Both the position numbers and the translations under genes were made by a program. DNA of 64,000 nucleotides from Simkaniaceae bacterium (GTDB lineage Bacteria; Chlamydiota; Chlamydiia; Chlamydiales; Simkaniaceae): positions 1-64,000 of the forward strand of contig JANQJL010000091.1 of the NCBI GenBank assembly GCA_028281675.1, read 5' to 3'. Below, one piece after another: positions 48,506 to 58,485 of this stretch (position 1 is the first letter of the stretch; the number at the start of each line of letters is the position of its first letter). Under the pieces are notes generated by a model. It ran no database searches. It was given only the letters and a program-made list of their open reading frames with translations, and was not told the DNA's origin.

Positions 48506-50028
48506 ATTTTGAGCGCCGCTGTTCTAGCAGACATTTGCCGTCCATAGATCAAGTGACTGAAGAGTTGTTGAGTACCTCTGAAGGCAGGAAAAGCTATTTG
48601 CAATTTTTGCAGGATCCTAATCTTTCTCCTATTCAGCGATTGTATGGTCTTAATGCTCCAAAACCTATTAATAAGGAGGAGATTAGGAAGCACACTAAAA
48701 AAATCATGCTCAGAGTCCACCCTGATAAGAGACCAGATCCTGAAAAGGAAATATGTACAAAGATCTTTCAAACCGTATTGGAATCTTTAAAGGATGCAAT
48801 TTCTGATGGTGTGGTACATAGATCGATTATTCCACCTTTTTCTAATCCCTTTGGTCACACTAGCAATCCAGAAATGCTGCTACATGAATACTGTAAAACA
48901 GAAAAGTGGAATGCAGCAAAACAATTTATCGATGAGCTCAATCCAGACCAATACACGGATTATCCAGGCTTATCGATGATGGCAGTGATCGTTTTCGTTC
49001 GTTTAGGAGATCTAGATGCTGCAATTGAAAAAGTACCTTGTGAAATAGATCGAATAAAACATATTCTTATTAAATATCAAGATGTTATGAAAAGTTTGTC
49101 TGATATCAAAGATCCTTTGATAAGAGAAGAAGCTAAGAAAAAACTGCTAGATATTTTAGATGAATTAAGAGCTTTAAAGGGTTTTTATGAAAAGGAACAA
49201 AATCCGGAAATAAATCCTGATTTATTAGTAAACATGATTCCTCATCATATTTATGTGTCTTTAAAAGCATGTTCTCAAGATTCAAAAACAGATTATGATA
49301 AATTTTTGCGTTTGTCTATTCGTTTTTGTCCAGATGGCCTAGGAGATGAAAAAAGAAAGCTTATAAATGAGCTTAAAAGATGGATTGAAGCAGAATACGA
49401 TCCTCTTCCGAACGAGATGAATATTTCAGAAGCCATCTACTCAAGAGGGAGAGAGTTATGCACTTTTTTGCTTAGAGAAGATTTAAGTTTAAAAGACTCT
49501 GATAAAAATAATTTAAACCGGTTGCTTCGTCAGTTTTTGGGTGAAAAGAATATACAAGGGTTAAAAGAAGTAATTCAATTTATGAATAATATTGTTGAAA
49601 AAAAATCCTCGTTGTCTAGTTACTCTGTCTTGCCAGGATGGGCTGTTAATTGGATTGAAGAGGTCTTTGCCTATCCTGACTATATAAGAAATCATGTTGC
49701 TGAGTGGAAAGATAAGATTCAAGGGGTGGAGTTTTACCTTGAAGGAAAAAAAGATTTTGCTGCGCATTATTTTCTAAAAAGTGGCGAATTCTTTTCTCTT
49801 GGTTTATGTCACTTAGAAAAATATGAATATGATAGGGCAATTGGATATTGGGAGCAATTAGACCCAACTCAACTAAATCCTGAAGTGGAAAATATGATAT
49901 TACATACGATGAATGCTCATGATTTATTATTTATAGCTGAAGAATCTATTTTTCAATCTAGAATGCATCGGTTAAAAGAGCTAAGCGATGCTCAACTTAA
50001 TGCTATAAAAAATAAATTGAGGCAGTAA
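48490..50028 (+). CDS. J-domain (DnaJ-like) protein with helical-repeat C-terminus
   Basis: EIRKHTKKIMLRVHPDKRPDPEKEICTKIFQTVLESLKDAI contains HPD; 16-nt overlap with upstream gene. Confidence 0.82.
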   Translation: MAFRVDFERRCSSRHLPSIDQVTEELLSTSEGRKSYLQFLQDPNLSPIQRLYGLNAPKPINKEEIRKHTKKIMLRVHPDKRPDPEKEICTKIFQTVLESLKDAISDGVVHRSIIPPFSNPFGHTSNPEMLLHEYCKTEKWNAAKQFIDELNPDQYTDYPGLSMMAVIVFVRLGDLDAAIEKVPCEIDRIKHILIKYQDVMKSLSDIKDPLIREEAKKKLLDILDELRALKGFYEKEQNPEINPDLLVNMIPHHIYVSLKACSQDSKTDYDKFLRLSIRFCPDGLGDEKRKLINELKRWIEAEYDPLPNEMNISEAIYSRGRELCTFLLREDLSLKDSDKNNLNRLLRQFLGEKNIQGLKEVIQFMNNIVEKKSSLSSYSVLPGWAVNWIEEVFAYPDYIRNHVAEWKDKIQGVEFYLEGKKDFAAHYFLKSGEFFSLGLCHLEKYEYDRAIGYWEQLDPTQLNPEVENMILHTMNAHDLLFIAEESIFQSRMHRLKELSDAQLNAIKNKLRQ

Positions 50029-50543
50029 TGGGGGGTGAAGTCCAACGAGAGTGTACGCTGAACTGTGTAAACGGTCATTATCCCTCCTTCCTTCAAGAAG
50101 ACTTATCTTCATAGGCCACCCCCCAAAAGAGGCCCCATATCCTCGAGCCCCTAAAAACGGCAAGATTCGCATCTCTATTTCTGAACACGAATTTTTAATT
50201 TGTTCATTATCAATTATTTGAAGTGCGACAACCGCGTTCAGGAGTTTCTTCCCAAAAAAGGGGACTAAGATCCTCCTTAAAAACGTCTGATAATATATAT
50301 TATGTTATAAAATGCCATTCTTAGATAGATTTTGCCTTGAAACAATGTTTTCAAGGTTCTTTTGTAAATCTCTTTGCAGCGTTTTGTTCTTTGGAAAAGT
50401 TCCTTGTTGTGGCGTCAATGACGCTACAAAGATGCTCAAGAGCTCTTAATGTATAGCCACAGTCATAGATATTTAGACCTTCTGCATTCCGCACTTATGA
50501 TCGAATTATCATTCACTCTATGGCTATTTTGGTTAATCTCTGA

Positions 50544-51695
50544 TCAAGGTGCTCCAAGAGGGATGGTAAGGAGTGGCCCTTCTCTTTCTTGCTGTCTGGC
50601 TTGGAGGTTATAGATCTGCTGCAAGAGGACAAAGGTTCGCTTGGAATTTACATCACTATCATGGATATAGAACCAATAACCTCGATAGGGAACGGCAAGA
50701 TAAGCGTTATCTGGACGGTGGTAACTCCAACTAATCGTGATTAAATCCCCTACCATATGATGCCAATCAAAGAGAGAGCCATCTTCATTGAAGGTCATGG
50801 CAACGGTTCCTGTAGCAATATCTTTGGGAGGAACTTCGACCCCTAAGCTAAGATAATACATGGCGCTAAGGAGAGAGCGAGTTAAAATTCCAATGGAGGC
50901 CTCTTCATTAAAGGCTTGTCTCATATTGAGGACATAACGTCCCTTCGATTTTTTTATCCCTTCGAGAAGTTCTGCTAAACGGTCTGATTCTTCACCGTTA
51001 GAAGGAAAGGAAAGCTGAATGGCGTTGGGTTCTTGTTTGCACACCTCTTCTTCAGAAATGTGTCTATCATCGTGAGGGATGTAACGAACTCCAATTTGAA
51101 GTTCCCCTAGAGATTGGAAGTAACGAAGGAGCTGAAGGCACTCGAAAAATTTCTTATAGCTTGGTGGGCGGTTTGGGATAGGTCCAGAAGCTGCCGTTGC
51201 GTTTGGAATATTGGCCATATTTTGGATGAGAAGACGGAAAACACGGTCAACGTCCCAACCGGTGAAGATAAGGCCTTGAACGATTCGGAGATCGAGGGGT
51301 TGCATCAGTTGTATGGCAAATTCTTTTCCTTCTAGTGGAGAGTATTGAATAGTTGGTTGGTTGGACCATCCCATCTCCCCTCCCAAAGTGGCAGGGTTAT
51401 CATTGTTAAAACCTGGAATTTTGATAGAGGGTAATATCTTTGTTGAGAAGTTAAACTGTGTTGTGATTCCATTGAGTTCTAAGAAATAAGGAGTGTCAGC
51501 GTAGCGGAGTCGGACAAGGTTTAATAGAAGTTCTTGGTTTGTTGTGTTTTGTGCTGCGACATTGTATGAGGTTCTTCCTCCACTTCCATACATCGAGGTG
51601 CGGCTTGAAACATGACACCCTGTGAGAATAAATGTACTTGAAATGGCAATGAGAAGAATCTTTTTCATAGAGGTTATGCTCCTAAATTTATACAA
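50544..51695 (-). CDS. hypothetical lipoprotein
   Basis: LLIAISSTFILTGCHVSS lipobox; 5' extension uncertain. Confidence 0.8.
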   Translation of the reverse strand: MYKFRSITSMKKILLIAISSTFILTGCHVSSRTSMYGSGGRTSYNVAAQNTTNQELLLNLVRLRYADTPYFLELNGITTQFNFSTKILPSIKIPGFNNDNPATLGGEMGWSNQPTIQYSPLEGKEFAIQLMQPLDLRIVQGLIFTGWDVDRVFRLLIQNMANIPNATAASGPIPNRPPSYKKFFECLQLLRYFQSLGELQIGVRYIPHDDRHISEEEVCKQEPNAIQLSFPSNGEESDRLAELLEGIKKSKGRYVLNMRQAFNEEASIGILTRSLLSAMYYLSLGVEVPPKDIATGTVAMTFNEDGSLFDWHHMVGDLITISWSYHRPDNAYLAVPYRGYWFYIHDSDVNSKRTFVLLQQIYNLQARQQEREGPLLTIPLGAP

Positions 51696-51736
51696 TTTTA
51701 GAAGCGTAACATAAGTTGTTTTTTTTCGTTAAGAAA

Positions 51737-52090
51737 TTAATAAGTATGAGAATTCCAGATCAGGCGGTTGGTGAAGATCCCTGTGACCCAGATAATGAGT
51801 CCGCCCCAAAAGGCTCCCCAGAAGGTTGCGATATGGACTCCATAGGAGATCTCACTGGCTAGCCAAAAGGTGAAGCCATTGATCACTAGAAGAAAAAGCC
51901 CCAGGGTGAAAATGGTGATAGGGAGGGTCAGGAGGGTTAAAATGGGACGTATTATGGAGTTGATGACCGCTAAGATCAAACCAAAAAAAAGGGCATCAAG
52001 GTTATTTTTAACCATGAGCCCAGGAAGAAAATGGGCGCAAATTAGGACGACAATGGTCGTAATAATGACTCGGGCAATGAATAGAATCAT
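51737..52090 (-). CDS. phage-holin-4/YvlD-type small membrane protein
   Basis: FFGLILAVINSIIRPILTLLTLPITIFTLGLFLLVINGFTFWLAS. Confidence 0.85.
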   Translation of the reverse strand: MILFIARVIITTIVVLICAHFLPGLMVKNNLDALFFGLILAVINSIIRPILTLLTLPITIFTLGLFLLVINGFTFWLASEISYGVHIATFWGAFWGGLIIWVTGIFTNRLIWNSHTY

Positions 52091-54012
52091 TTATGTTTCT
52101 CCAAGGCAATATTGATCAAACTCCCCGCTAAAATTGAATCGCGCTCTCTTTTGCTAAGATTATGCGCGACTCTGTAACTTTCATTCTTGGTCTTATTAAA
52201 GACTTCAAATTCACTGTCTTTTTCGATGTGCTTACAAGCGTCTTTGATTTCGAGAGTATCCTCCTGGGCAATTTTATCATAGTCTGCGGGGTTTACAAAG
52301 ACAAGAGGGAGGATTCCAAAGTTGCAGAGATTTTTTCTATGGATCCGTGCATAGCTTTTTACGATAACAGCCTTAACCCCGAGAAATCGTGGAGCAATCG
52401 CTGCATGTTCCCGACTAGAACCTTGACCATAGTTATTACCTCCAACGATAATAGAGCCGGTTTTCTGATGCTTCATTGCTCGATCGTAGTAAGTTTCATC
52501 AATTTGGCCGAAGGTAAACTTACTGATTTCTGGGATATTACTTCTGAACGGGAGAACTTTAGTGCCTGCTGGAAGGATTTCATCGGTTGAAATATTATCC
52601 CCCGTTTTTAGGAGGACCGGCCCTTCGATATGATCTTCAAGGGGCTCAAACTTGGGGAGAGGTTTGATATTGGGACCCATAATAAGATCGATCTTTTCAC
52701 CAGGAGGAGAGAGCTCTTCAACAAGCTCAATTTTATCGGGTTCTTTGTACTGTGGATAGGGCATATCAAGATCGCGAGGATCGGTAATGACCCCTGTTAT
52801 AGCAGAGGCAATGGCAACTTCAGGGCTGCAGAGATAAACTTGATCTTCTTTAGTCCCCGAGCGGCCAGGAAAGTTTCTAGGGTTGGTTCTAAGGCTTATC
52901 TTTCCTGTTGCAGGTGCTTGTCCCATTCCGATGCATCCATTGCATCCTGCTTGATGTATCCGTGCTCCTGCGCGAATCAGAGAGTTTAGATAACCCCCTG
53001 TTGTGATGTTTTCTAAAATTTGCCGTGAAGAGGGATTGATATCAAGAGAGACTTGATCTTGCGATTTTTTTCCTTCGATAATCATTGCAGCGATTGCAAA
53101 GTCGCGCATTCCAGGATTTGCTGATGAGCCAATCATCGATTGGAAAATCGGTTTTCCAGCAACTTCTTTTACGGGGACAACATTTCCTGGGCTTGTTGGG
53201 CAAGCGATCAGTGGTTCGAGTTTAGAGAGATCAATTTCATCATGCTCTTCATAGGTCGCGTCCGGGTCAGCCTTGAGTTCGATCCAATCTTTTCCCCGCC
53301 CATGGAGCTCCATAAACCGTTTTGTTTCATTATCAGAAGGGAAAACACTTGTGGTTGCACCCAGTTCAGCGCCCATATTAGTAATCACATGACGGTCCAT
53401 TGCTGATAAGTTATCGAGCCCAGGCCCATAATACTCGATGATTTTTCCAACACCCCCAGCCACATCATGGCGGCGGAGCATCTCCAAAATGACATCTTTA
53501 GCGCTGACCCAATCGGGCAGTTTTCCTGTGAGTTTAACTCCCATGACCTTGGGCATCTTAATATAAAATGGTTCTCCTGCAATCGCAAGGGCTACTTCTA
53601 GTCCCCCTGTTCCAATGGCAAGCATCCCCAAGCTTCCGGCAGCTGGAGTATGACTATCAGAGCCAACCATGGTTTTACCAGGAACCCCTAACTTTTCCAT
53701 GTGGACTGGATGGCTAACACCATTTCCAGCCTTACTAAACCATAGACCGAATTTTCGGGTTGCACTCCATAGAAATAAATGGTCATCAGGATTTTTGAAG
53801 TCGTTTTGGATGATATTATGGTCGACATATTGACAGGAGACTTCGGTCTTTGCCTCTTTGAGTCCCATTGCTTCAAGCTCAAGCATTACCATTGTTCCTG
53901 TTGCGTCTTGTGTCAAGGTGTGGTCAATCTTCAGCCCGATCTCATCGCCAGGGATCATTTTCCCCTCGACTAAGTGACTTTCAATGAGCTTTTGTGCAAC
54001 ATTCTTTCCCAT
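52087..54012 (-). CDS. acn: aconitate hydratase
   Basis: VGSDSHTPAAGSLGMLAIGTGGLEVALA, GCNGCIGMGQAPATGK, NRNFPGRSGT-like, GSSREHAAIAPRFLG motifs. Confidence 0.94.
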   Translation of the reverse strand: MGKNVAQKLIESHLVEGKMIPGDEIGLKIDHTLTQDATGTMVMLELEAMGLKEAKTEVSCQYVDHNIIQNDFKNPDDHLFLWSATRKFGLWFSKAGNGVSHPVHMEKLGVPGKTMVGSDSHTPAAGSLGMLAIGTGGLEVALAIAGEPFYIKMPKVMGVKLTGKLPDWVSAKDVILEMLRRHDVAGGVGKIIEYYGPGLDNLSAMDRHVITNMGAELGATTSVFPSDNETKRFMELHGRGKDWIELKADPDATYEEHDEIDLSKLEPLIACPTSPGNVVPVKEVAGKPIFQSMIGSSANPGMRDFAIAAMIIEGKKSQDQVSLDINPSSRQILENITTGGYLNSLIRAGARIHQAGCNGCIGMGQAPATGKISLRTNPRNFPGRSGTKEDQVYLCSPEVAIASAITGVITDPRDLDMPYPQYKEPDKIELVEELSPPGEKIDLIMGPNIKPLPKFEPLEDHIEGPVLLKTGDNISTDEILPAGTKVLPFRSNIPEISKFTFGQIDETYYDRAMKHQKTGSIIVGGNNYGQGSSREHAAIAPRFLGVKAVIVKSYARIHRKNLCNFGILPLVFVNPADYDKIAQEDTLEIKDACKHIEKDSEFEVFNKTKNESYRVAHNLSKRERDSILAGSLINIALEKHK

Positions 54013-54093
54013 GCCAATAAATACCTATGTTATACCTTAATTTTGGACCATACCAAACGCTTTCTTTTTCCCTAAAGGATTTTATGGAGTGTT
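53957..54093 (-). repeat. direct repeat copy A (acn 5' end and upstream)
   Basis: tcaatgagcttttgtgcaacattct...ggaccataccaaacgctttctttttccctaaaggatt matches 56008-56133. Confidence 0.75.
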
Positions 54094-55965
54094 GGGGTTT
54101 TTTAGGGCGCACTCTGCGTCACAAGGGCGACCTTTTCCAAGAGGGAGGGTTAGAGAAAGTGTAATACGGTGCTCTGACATGTTGTGGGAACCAGCATTGA
54201 CAAAATATCCTAAACTCGCGATCCATTTTTGATAAAATTCAAGGTAGGAATTTAATGTCCCTGAAAAATAGGTGCTTCGCTCCATTTCAAACGGCCAGGT
54301 TCCCCAAGGACCAGAAATGCTTTTTTCTCTAAAACGGATCCCTCTTCTCGTTCTGAGCCACTGACGATTGATCGTTGCAGTGAGGTTAATTCCATACTGG
54401 CTTAAAACTTTGGTAGGTCCTATTTTGTCGCTCCAGTTGAGCTGCCATCCAAGGCCTGCAGCAAAGGATTGATTCCGTTGGTTTTGGTACTGTAGATTAC
54501 CAATGGAGGCTCCCGATTCGCTGTAACCATGAACCTTAGTCCATTGGTATTCTAAGGAAGTAATGGGTCCTGTGCTGAAGAGATCTTGATAACGATAAAC
54601 GTTATAACTTCCATAAGCTGCTCCTGTATATAACTGCCCTCTAGTATCGCCATGGTTGCGTAATTTTGCAGGCCCCAAGATAAAAGAACGCTTAATGTCT
54701 GTGAAATCCAGCCAATTAGCAGAAAAAATGGTATTAACATAACCTCTACAGAAGTGAAAGCTACTAGATAGAAGGGCAGACCACGTATTAGTGTTAAAGG
54801 AAAAGTCCTTGCAAGCACGGTCTCGATCACTGTGATCTCTTGCATAGGATCCGGCAAGTCCCCATGTAAAAAAAGATGTTAAACGTTGAGTCAATCCCAA
54901 AACCACATCGCCCCCATGAGTGTTCATATCTCCACCTGTGAAAATTTCTTTTTTTAAGAGTGGAGCATAATTTCCGCTGAGAAAGGGGTAAATACTTAGG
55001 CATTTATGAGAAGGCTGGAAGGGAGGTAGTTGTTGTTGAACTGAGGGGGATATTTGTCGGAAAAAACTGAAGGGAACTTGCGCTAGTGTTCCATAGGAAA
55101 CAGGAGCGCTAAATAAGGAGCAATAGTAATCTGCAATAATGGTGTGAAGGGCTTCACTAGGATGAAATCCATCATAAAAAAAGGCTAAGCCACTAAGGTT
55201 TGCTCTTGGGTCAGGAAAAGTGTCTTCTAAAAGGTAAATTTCTGGGTGATTTAATACCTCCTCATTTAAGGAAAAAATATCCACCTCAATCACATTGATA
55301 GATAAATCTGCAAGGAGAGTTTTTAGTGATTGATTTGTATTCATAGAGATTGCAGTCAGTTCTTCAGGAGTTATCCCTATAATTGGAGCTGCTATTTTTA
55401 CAGCAGGAGGGCGCCCTAAATCTGGCAAATTAGAGACAAAGATAGTTTTAAACCCTCTCCTTTTTACTTCTTTAACAACCTCAACAATGTTTGTAGCCAC
55501 TTGCTGAGGAGAAGGGATAGGTGGTGGTGACTTATTGAAGAGGACATTTGCAATATCATTTACTCCTCCAAAAACTATTACAGGGTAACTTCTCGACAAC
55601 TGTGGTGAAATTTGATTCACCTGGTTTCTCATTGAAAGAATCGTTTGTGTATTGACGACAATGTTTAGCTCTGTTTCAGCACTTACGTAGGCTTGATTAG
55701 ATCCCCCTTGAGTTGAGGGAGTCAAATTTGGAATCCCTAGATTGCGGGCCAAAATATAAGTGTAAGTCACTCCATCTGTAAGGGGTGGCTGACCGACAAC
55801 CTTTAATGGAGGAATGAATGTGACTTCTTCAGGAGGAGCATTCCCAAGATCAGAAATAGAGTCTCCAATAACAATAATATTTTCCTGGAAATGATGCCGT
55901 CCCCACCCATTGCTGGTATTTATAATGAAAACTGCAGTGAGAATAATAAATGTAAATCGCTTCAT
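54082..55965 (-). CDS. GDSL esterase/lipase with autotransporter beta-barrel
   Basis: Signal peptide; IIVIGDSISDLGN, VIVFGGVNDIANV, FYDGFHPSEALH; C-terminal ~260 aa barrel ending ITLSLTLPLG. Confidence 0.88.
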   Translation of the reverse strand: MKRFTFIILTAVFIINTSNGWGRHHFQENIIVIGDSISDLGNAPPEEVTFIPPLKVVGQPPLTDGVTYTYILARNLGIPNLTPSTQGGSNQAYVSAETELNIVVNTQTILSMRNQVNQISPQLSRSYPVIVFGGVNDIANVLFNKSPPPIPSPQQVATNIVEVVKEVKRRGFKTIFVSNLPDLGRPPAVKIAAPIIGITPEELTAISMNTNQSLKTLLADLSINVIEVDIFSLNEEVLNHPEIYLLEDTFPDPRANLSGLAFFYDGFHPSEALHTIIADYYCSLFSAPVSYGTLAQVPFSFFRQISPSVQQQLPPFQPSHKCLSIYPFLSGNYAPLLKKEIFTGGDMNTHGGDVVLGLTQRLTSFFTWGLAGSYARDHSDRDRACKDFSFNTNTWSALLSSSFHFCRGYVNTIFSANWLDFTDIKRSFILGPAKLRNHGDTRGQLYTGAAYGSYNVYRYQDLFSTGPITSLEYQWTKVHGYSESGASIGNLQYQNQRNQSFAAGLGWQLNWSDKIGPTKVLSQYGINLTATINRQWLRTRRGIRFREKSISGPWGTWPFEMERSTYFSGTLNSYLEFYQKWIASLGYFVNAGSHNMSEHRITLSLTLPLGKGRPCDAECALKNPNTP

Positions 55966-56007
55966 GCGATAGCTTCCTATTAAATTTTAACCATACTTGT
56001 CGCCTTT

Positions 56008-56133
56008 ATTTTCCTCTTGATTAAGCGACGTTCAATGAGCTTTTATGCAATATTCTCTCAAATACCTGTGTTGTATCTTAAATTCGGACCATACCAAACG
56101 CCTTCTTTTTCCCTAAAGGATTTCTTTGAGGGT
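56008..56133 (-). repeat. direct repeat copy B (decayed acn 5' end)
   Basis: ~80% identity with 53957-54093. Confidence 0.75.
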
Positions 56134-56281
56134 TCTGGGTAATAAGATAAAATGGGAGGGATGAAGTTTTCTTTTGGCGCGCGCCACGAAGAATTAATCC
56201 TTATGAATTTGTTTTTTTATTTAATGGTTTTTCTGCTATACTCCTTCCTGCTTAAGTTGTTTATATGGAAAGGAACCCTTT

Positions 56282-58462
56282 ATGAAATTTAACGCGGTAC
56301 AAAATATTTTAATGCCGACTCTTTGCGGATATGGATTATTGACATCTAAGTCATATAGCAATGCGCTCGGCATGGCAATAGACGACCAACCTGAGATGGT
56401 AACATTTGATAATATTGCAAACATTGCTCTCCTCGTTATTGCCACAAATAGTAATCTTAAGTTTTTATATGGAGATGCTTTTGCTTCCCGCTTTTACTGG
56501 GGGTCTTACGCCGTTTATCCACTCATGGGAGGACTTCACGCACTTTCTCGAATCGCCTATCAGAGGCAATATGTTTCGCGTACCTTAGAAACCTGGGATA
56601 CTAAACGCTTTTCCAAAGAGAGCGCCGAAGATAATCGATCCCTGGGAAAACGGGTGGAAGACGCACTTTCAGGTTCCCCTATTAAATCGAAATTAACAAA
56701 TGAGATCAACAAGTTGTGCCCTGAAAAGGGTCAAAATAGTAGTCGCTCAATTGAGACAAGAATTGACGAAGCGTTTCAAAATGCACCTCTCACCTCAATG
56801 GAGAAAAATGCGTGTGCAGTGATGAAATTTGTGCAACTCCATATTTTAGATGGGGTGATCCTCTTTTCCGCCTTCAATGCATTAAAGGCGGGTCGATTGG
56901 GATTTAATTCTTTTGGGAATAGTATTTATATCCTGTTTTGTCTTTGGACTTTGCTGGAGCAAGGGGTTTTCTGGATGCATCCTACTGAAGATGGAGGTCC
57001 CCTATTTAAAATGATGGGGGGAAAAATTCCACGTCTTTATCATCCTTTTCTTGATCGTCTTGACCCCTACCTTGGAGCGGCATTTAAATTATTTTGCAAA
57101 GGGATCCCCGGAAAATTTCTTGCAGTGATGGGGTTGGTTTCTAAGATAGCTAGCTCTTCCTTGAAAAAGAAAATGCAGCTTACACTGGAACAGCTTAAAC
57201 TGGAGAAAAGAAAAAGGGGGGAATCCGAACGAGAAATCGAATATGGTCGGCCTGGGACCCCTCTCCAAGAGATGACGCCAAGGGGTATGGCACCTACTGA
57301 AAAACACTTTGTTGTTTATAAGCTTAATGACTTGTATCCCACTGAAACATTGAGTGCAATGGAGTTGAAGCTCCAGGGCCTACTTGAAAAGGATCGCACT
57401 CCCTTTATGGAATCAAGCGGAGGAGTCCCCTCCGCTCAACTCACAAATCGAAAGAAATTAGAGTTTATTTTAGGGAAAGCTAAAAAGAAAGGGTTTCTTC
57501 ATGAGCACGTTATTGCGACTACCGAACCTGCGGTTTATCGAGAAAAAGTCATTGAGCTTAAAATCATTTTTGGCAAGTTAATTGAAGATTGGAATACGTA
57601 TAAAACCTGTGTGGTTGGATACCATCAAGATTTTTTATGTCGGACAGCAACAGGTCGAGCAATAAAGGATCTAGCCTTGGAATTGTATGCCCCTTCGGGT
57701 CAAAGTGCCAATACCAAAAAGGTCGAACAAAAGGTCGCTTTGATTTTTCAACAGTATCGAGATCGTCATTTTATAAAGCTTATCCAAAAGCTTGTGGCTG
57801 AAGGAGGTGAGGCAATGATGGAGCATGAGCATAAATTGAAAGAACAAAGGGGTCGAGCAAACCATACTGAGACCTCGGATAAACAGTGGCGGGAAAGTTT
57901 AAAAAAGAGCGTAGAGAAAATAATGATGCAAGGACTTATGAAGTATGCACAGTATGTAATGAGCGTTATTGGAACGAGTCGTCACCAGGTGAATTTTATG
58001 ACCTATATATGTGGGGGAGGCTTTGGACTGAGCGCATCTTGTGACGCGCGTCGGGACACTAAAACCTTGCTATCCAAATTTTTTGGCGTAGATATTTCTT
58101 TTTACGATGCGCTGTTGCCTATTTATGAATTCCAGATGGGGCCATTGCTGAAAGGAGAATACCTGGAGAATTACCGAAGGGAGCTCCTAAATGCGATCCA
58201 ATCAGATGGAGATGGCCGTCTTTCGACCGCTGAGATTGAAGAGCTTATTTTAGAAATTGCTAAGAGATCTGAATGTGAAGAGGTTATTAGGGAAGAAATG
58301 AGCGAATATGCGCAGTATAAGCCAAGTGTATACAGAGACAGGGGAAAAGAAGTGCCTGTTGGCAACCCCGAATTATATGTTCAAAAAAGAAAGGAATTTT
58401 TAGAGAAGTATCTCGACGCTGTTCTTGTAGAAACAGGGTTCTTGGGATCTTTAAGGGGTTAG
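56282..58462 (+). CDS. hypothetical protein, N-terminal membrane segments, C-terminal EF-hand-like motif
   Basis: AIQSDGDGRLSTAEIEELI; AAGGAACC upstream of ATG. Confidence 0.8.
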   Translation: MKFNAVQNILMPTLCGYGLLTSKSYSNALGMAIDDQPEMVTFDNIANIALLVIATNSNLKFLYGDAFASRFYWGSYAVYPLMGGLHALSRIAYQRQYVSRTLETWDTKRFSKESAEDNRSLGKRVEDALSGSPIKSKLTNEINKLCPEKGQNSSRSIETRIDEAFQNAPLTSMEKNACAVMKFVQLHILDGVILFSAFNALKAGRLGFNSFGNSIYILFCLWTLLEQGVFWMHPTEDGGPLFKMMGGKIPRLYHPFLDRLDPYLGAAFKLFCKGIPGKFLAVMGLVSKIASSSLKKKMQLTLEQLKLEKRKRGESEREIEYGRPGTPLQEMTPRGMAPTEKHFVVYKLNDLYPTETLSAMELKLQGLLEKDRTPFMESSGGVPSAQLTNRKKLEFILGKAKKKGFLHEHVIATTEPAVYREKVIELKIIFGKLIEDWNTYKTCVVGYHQDFLCRTATGRAIKDLALELYAPSGQSANTKKVEQKVALIFQQYRDRHFIKLIQKLVAEGGEAMMEHEHKLKEQRGRANHTETSDKQWRESLKKSVEKIMMQGLMKYAQYVMSVIGTSRHQVNFMTYICGGGFGLSASCDARRDTKTLLSKFFGVDISFYDALLPIYEFQMGPLLKGEYLENYRRELLNAIQSDGDGRLSTAEIEELILEIAKRSECEEVIREEMSEYAQYKPSVYRDRGKEVPVGNPELYVQKRKEFLEKYLDAVLVETGFLGSLRG

Positions 58463-58485
58463 TTCCTAGCATCAGAGATCTCAGT

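Noticed and set aside
50335-50363. ccttgaaacaatgttttcaagg + ttctttt as terminator of the patatin operon
   Set aside because: Weak AT-rich stem about 300 nt past the last stop codon; not strong enough to list as a feature
50200-50540. Possible degraded transposase in the gap after the J-domain gene
   Set aside because: Frames are interrupted by stops and I could not match a transposase family; a nucleotide search would be needed
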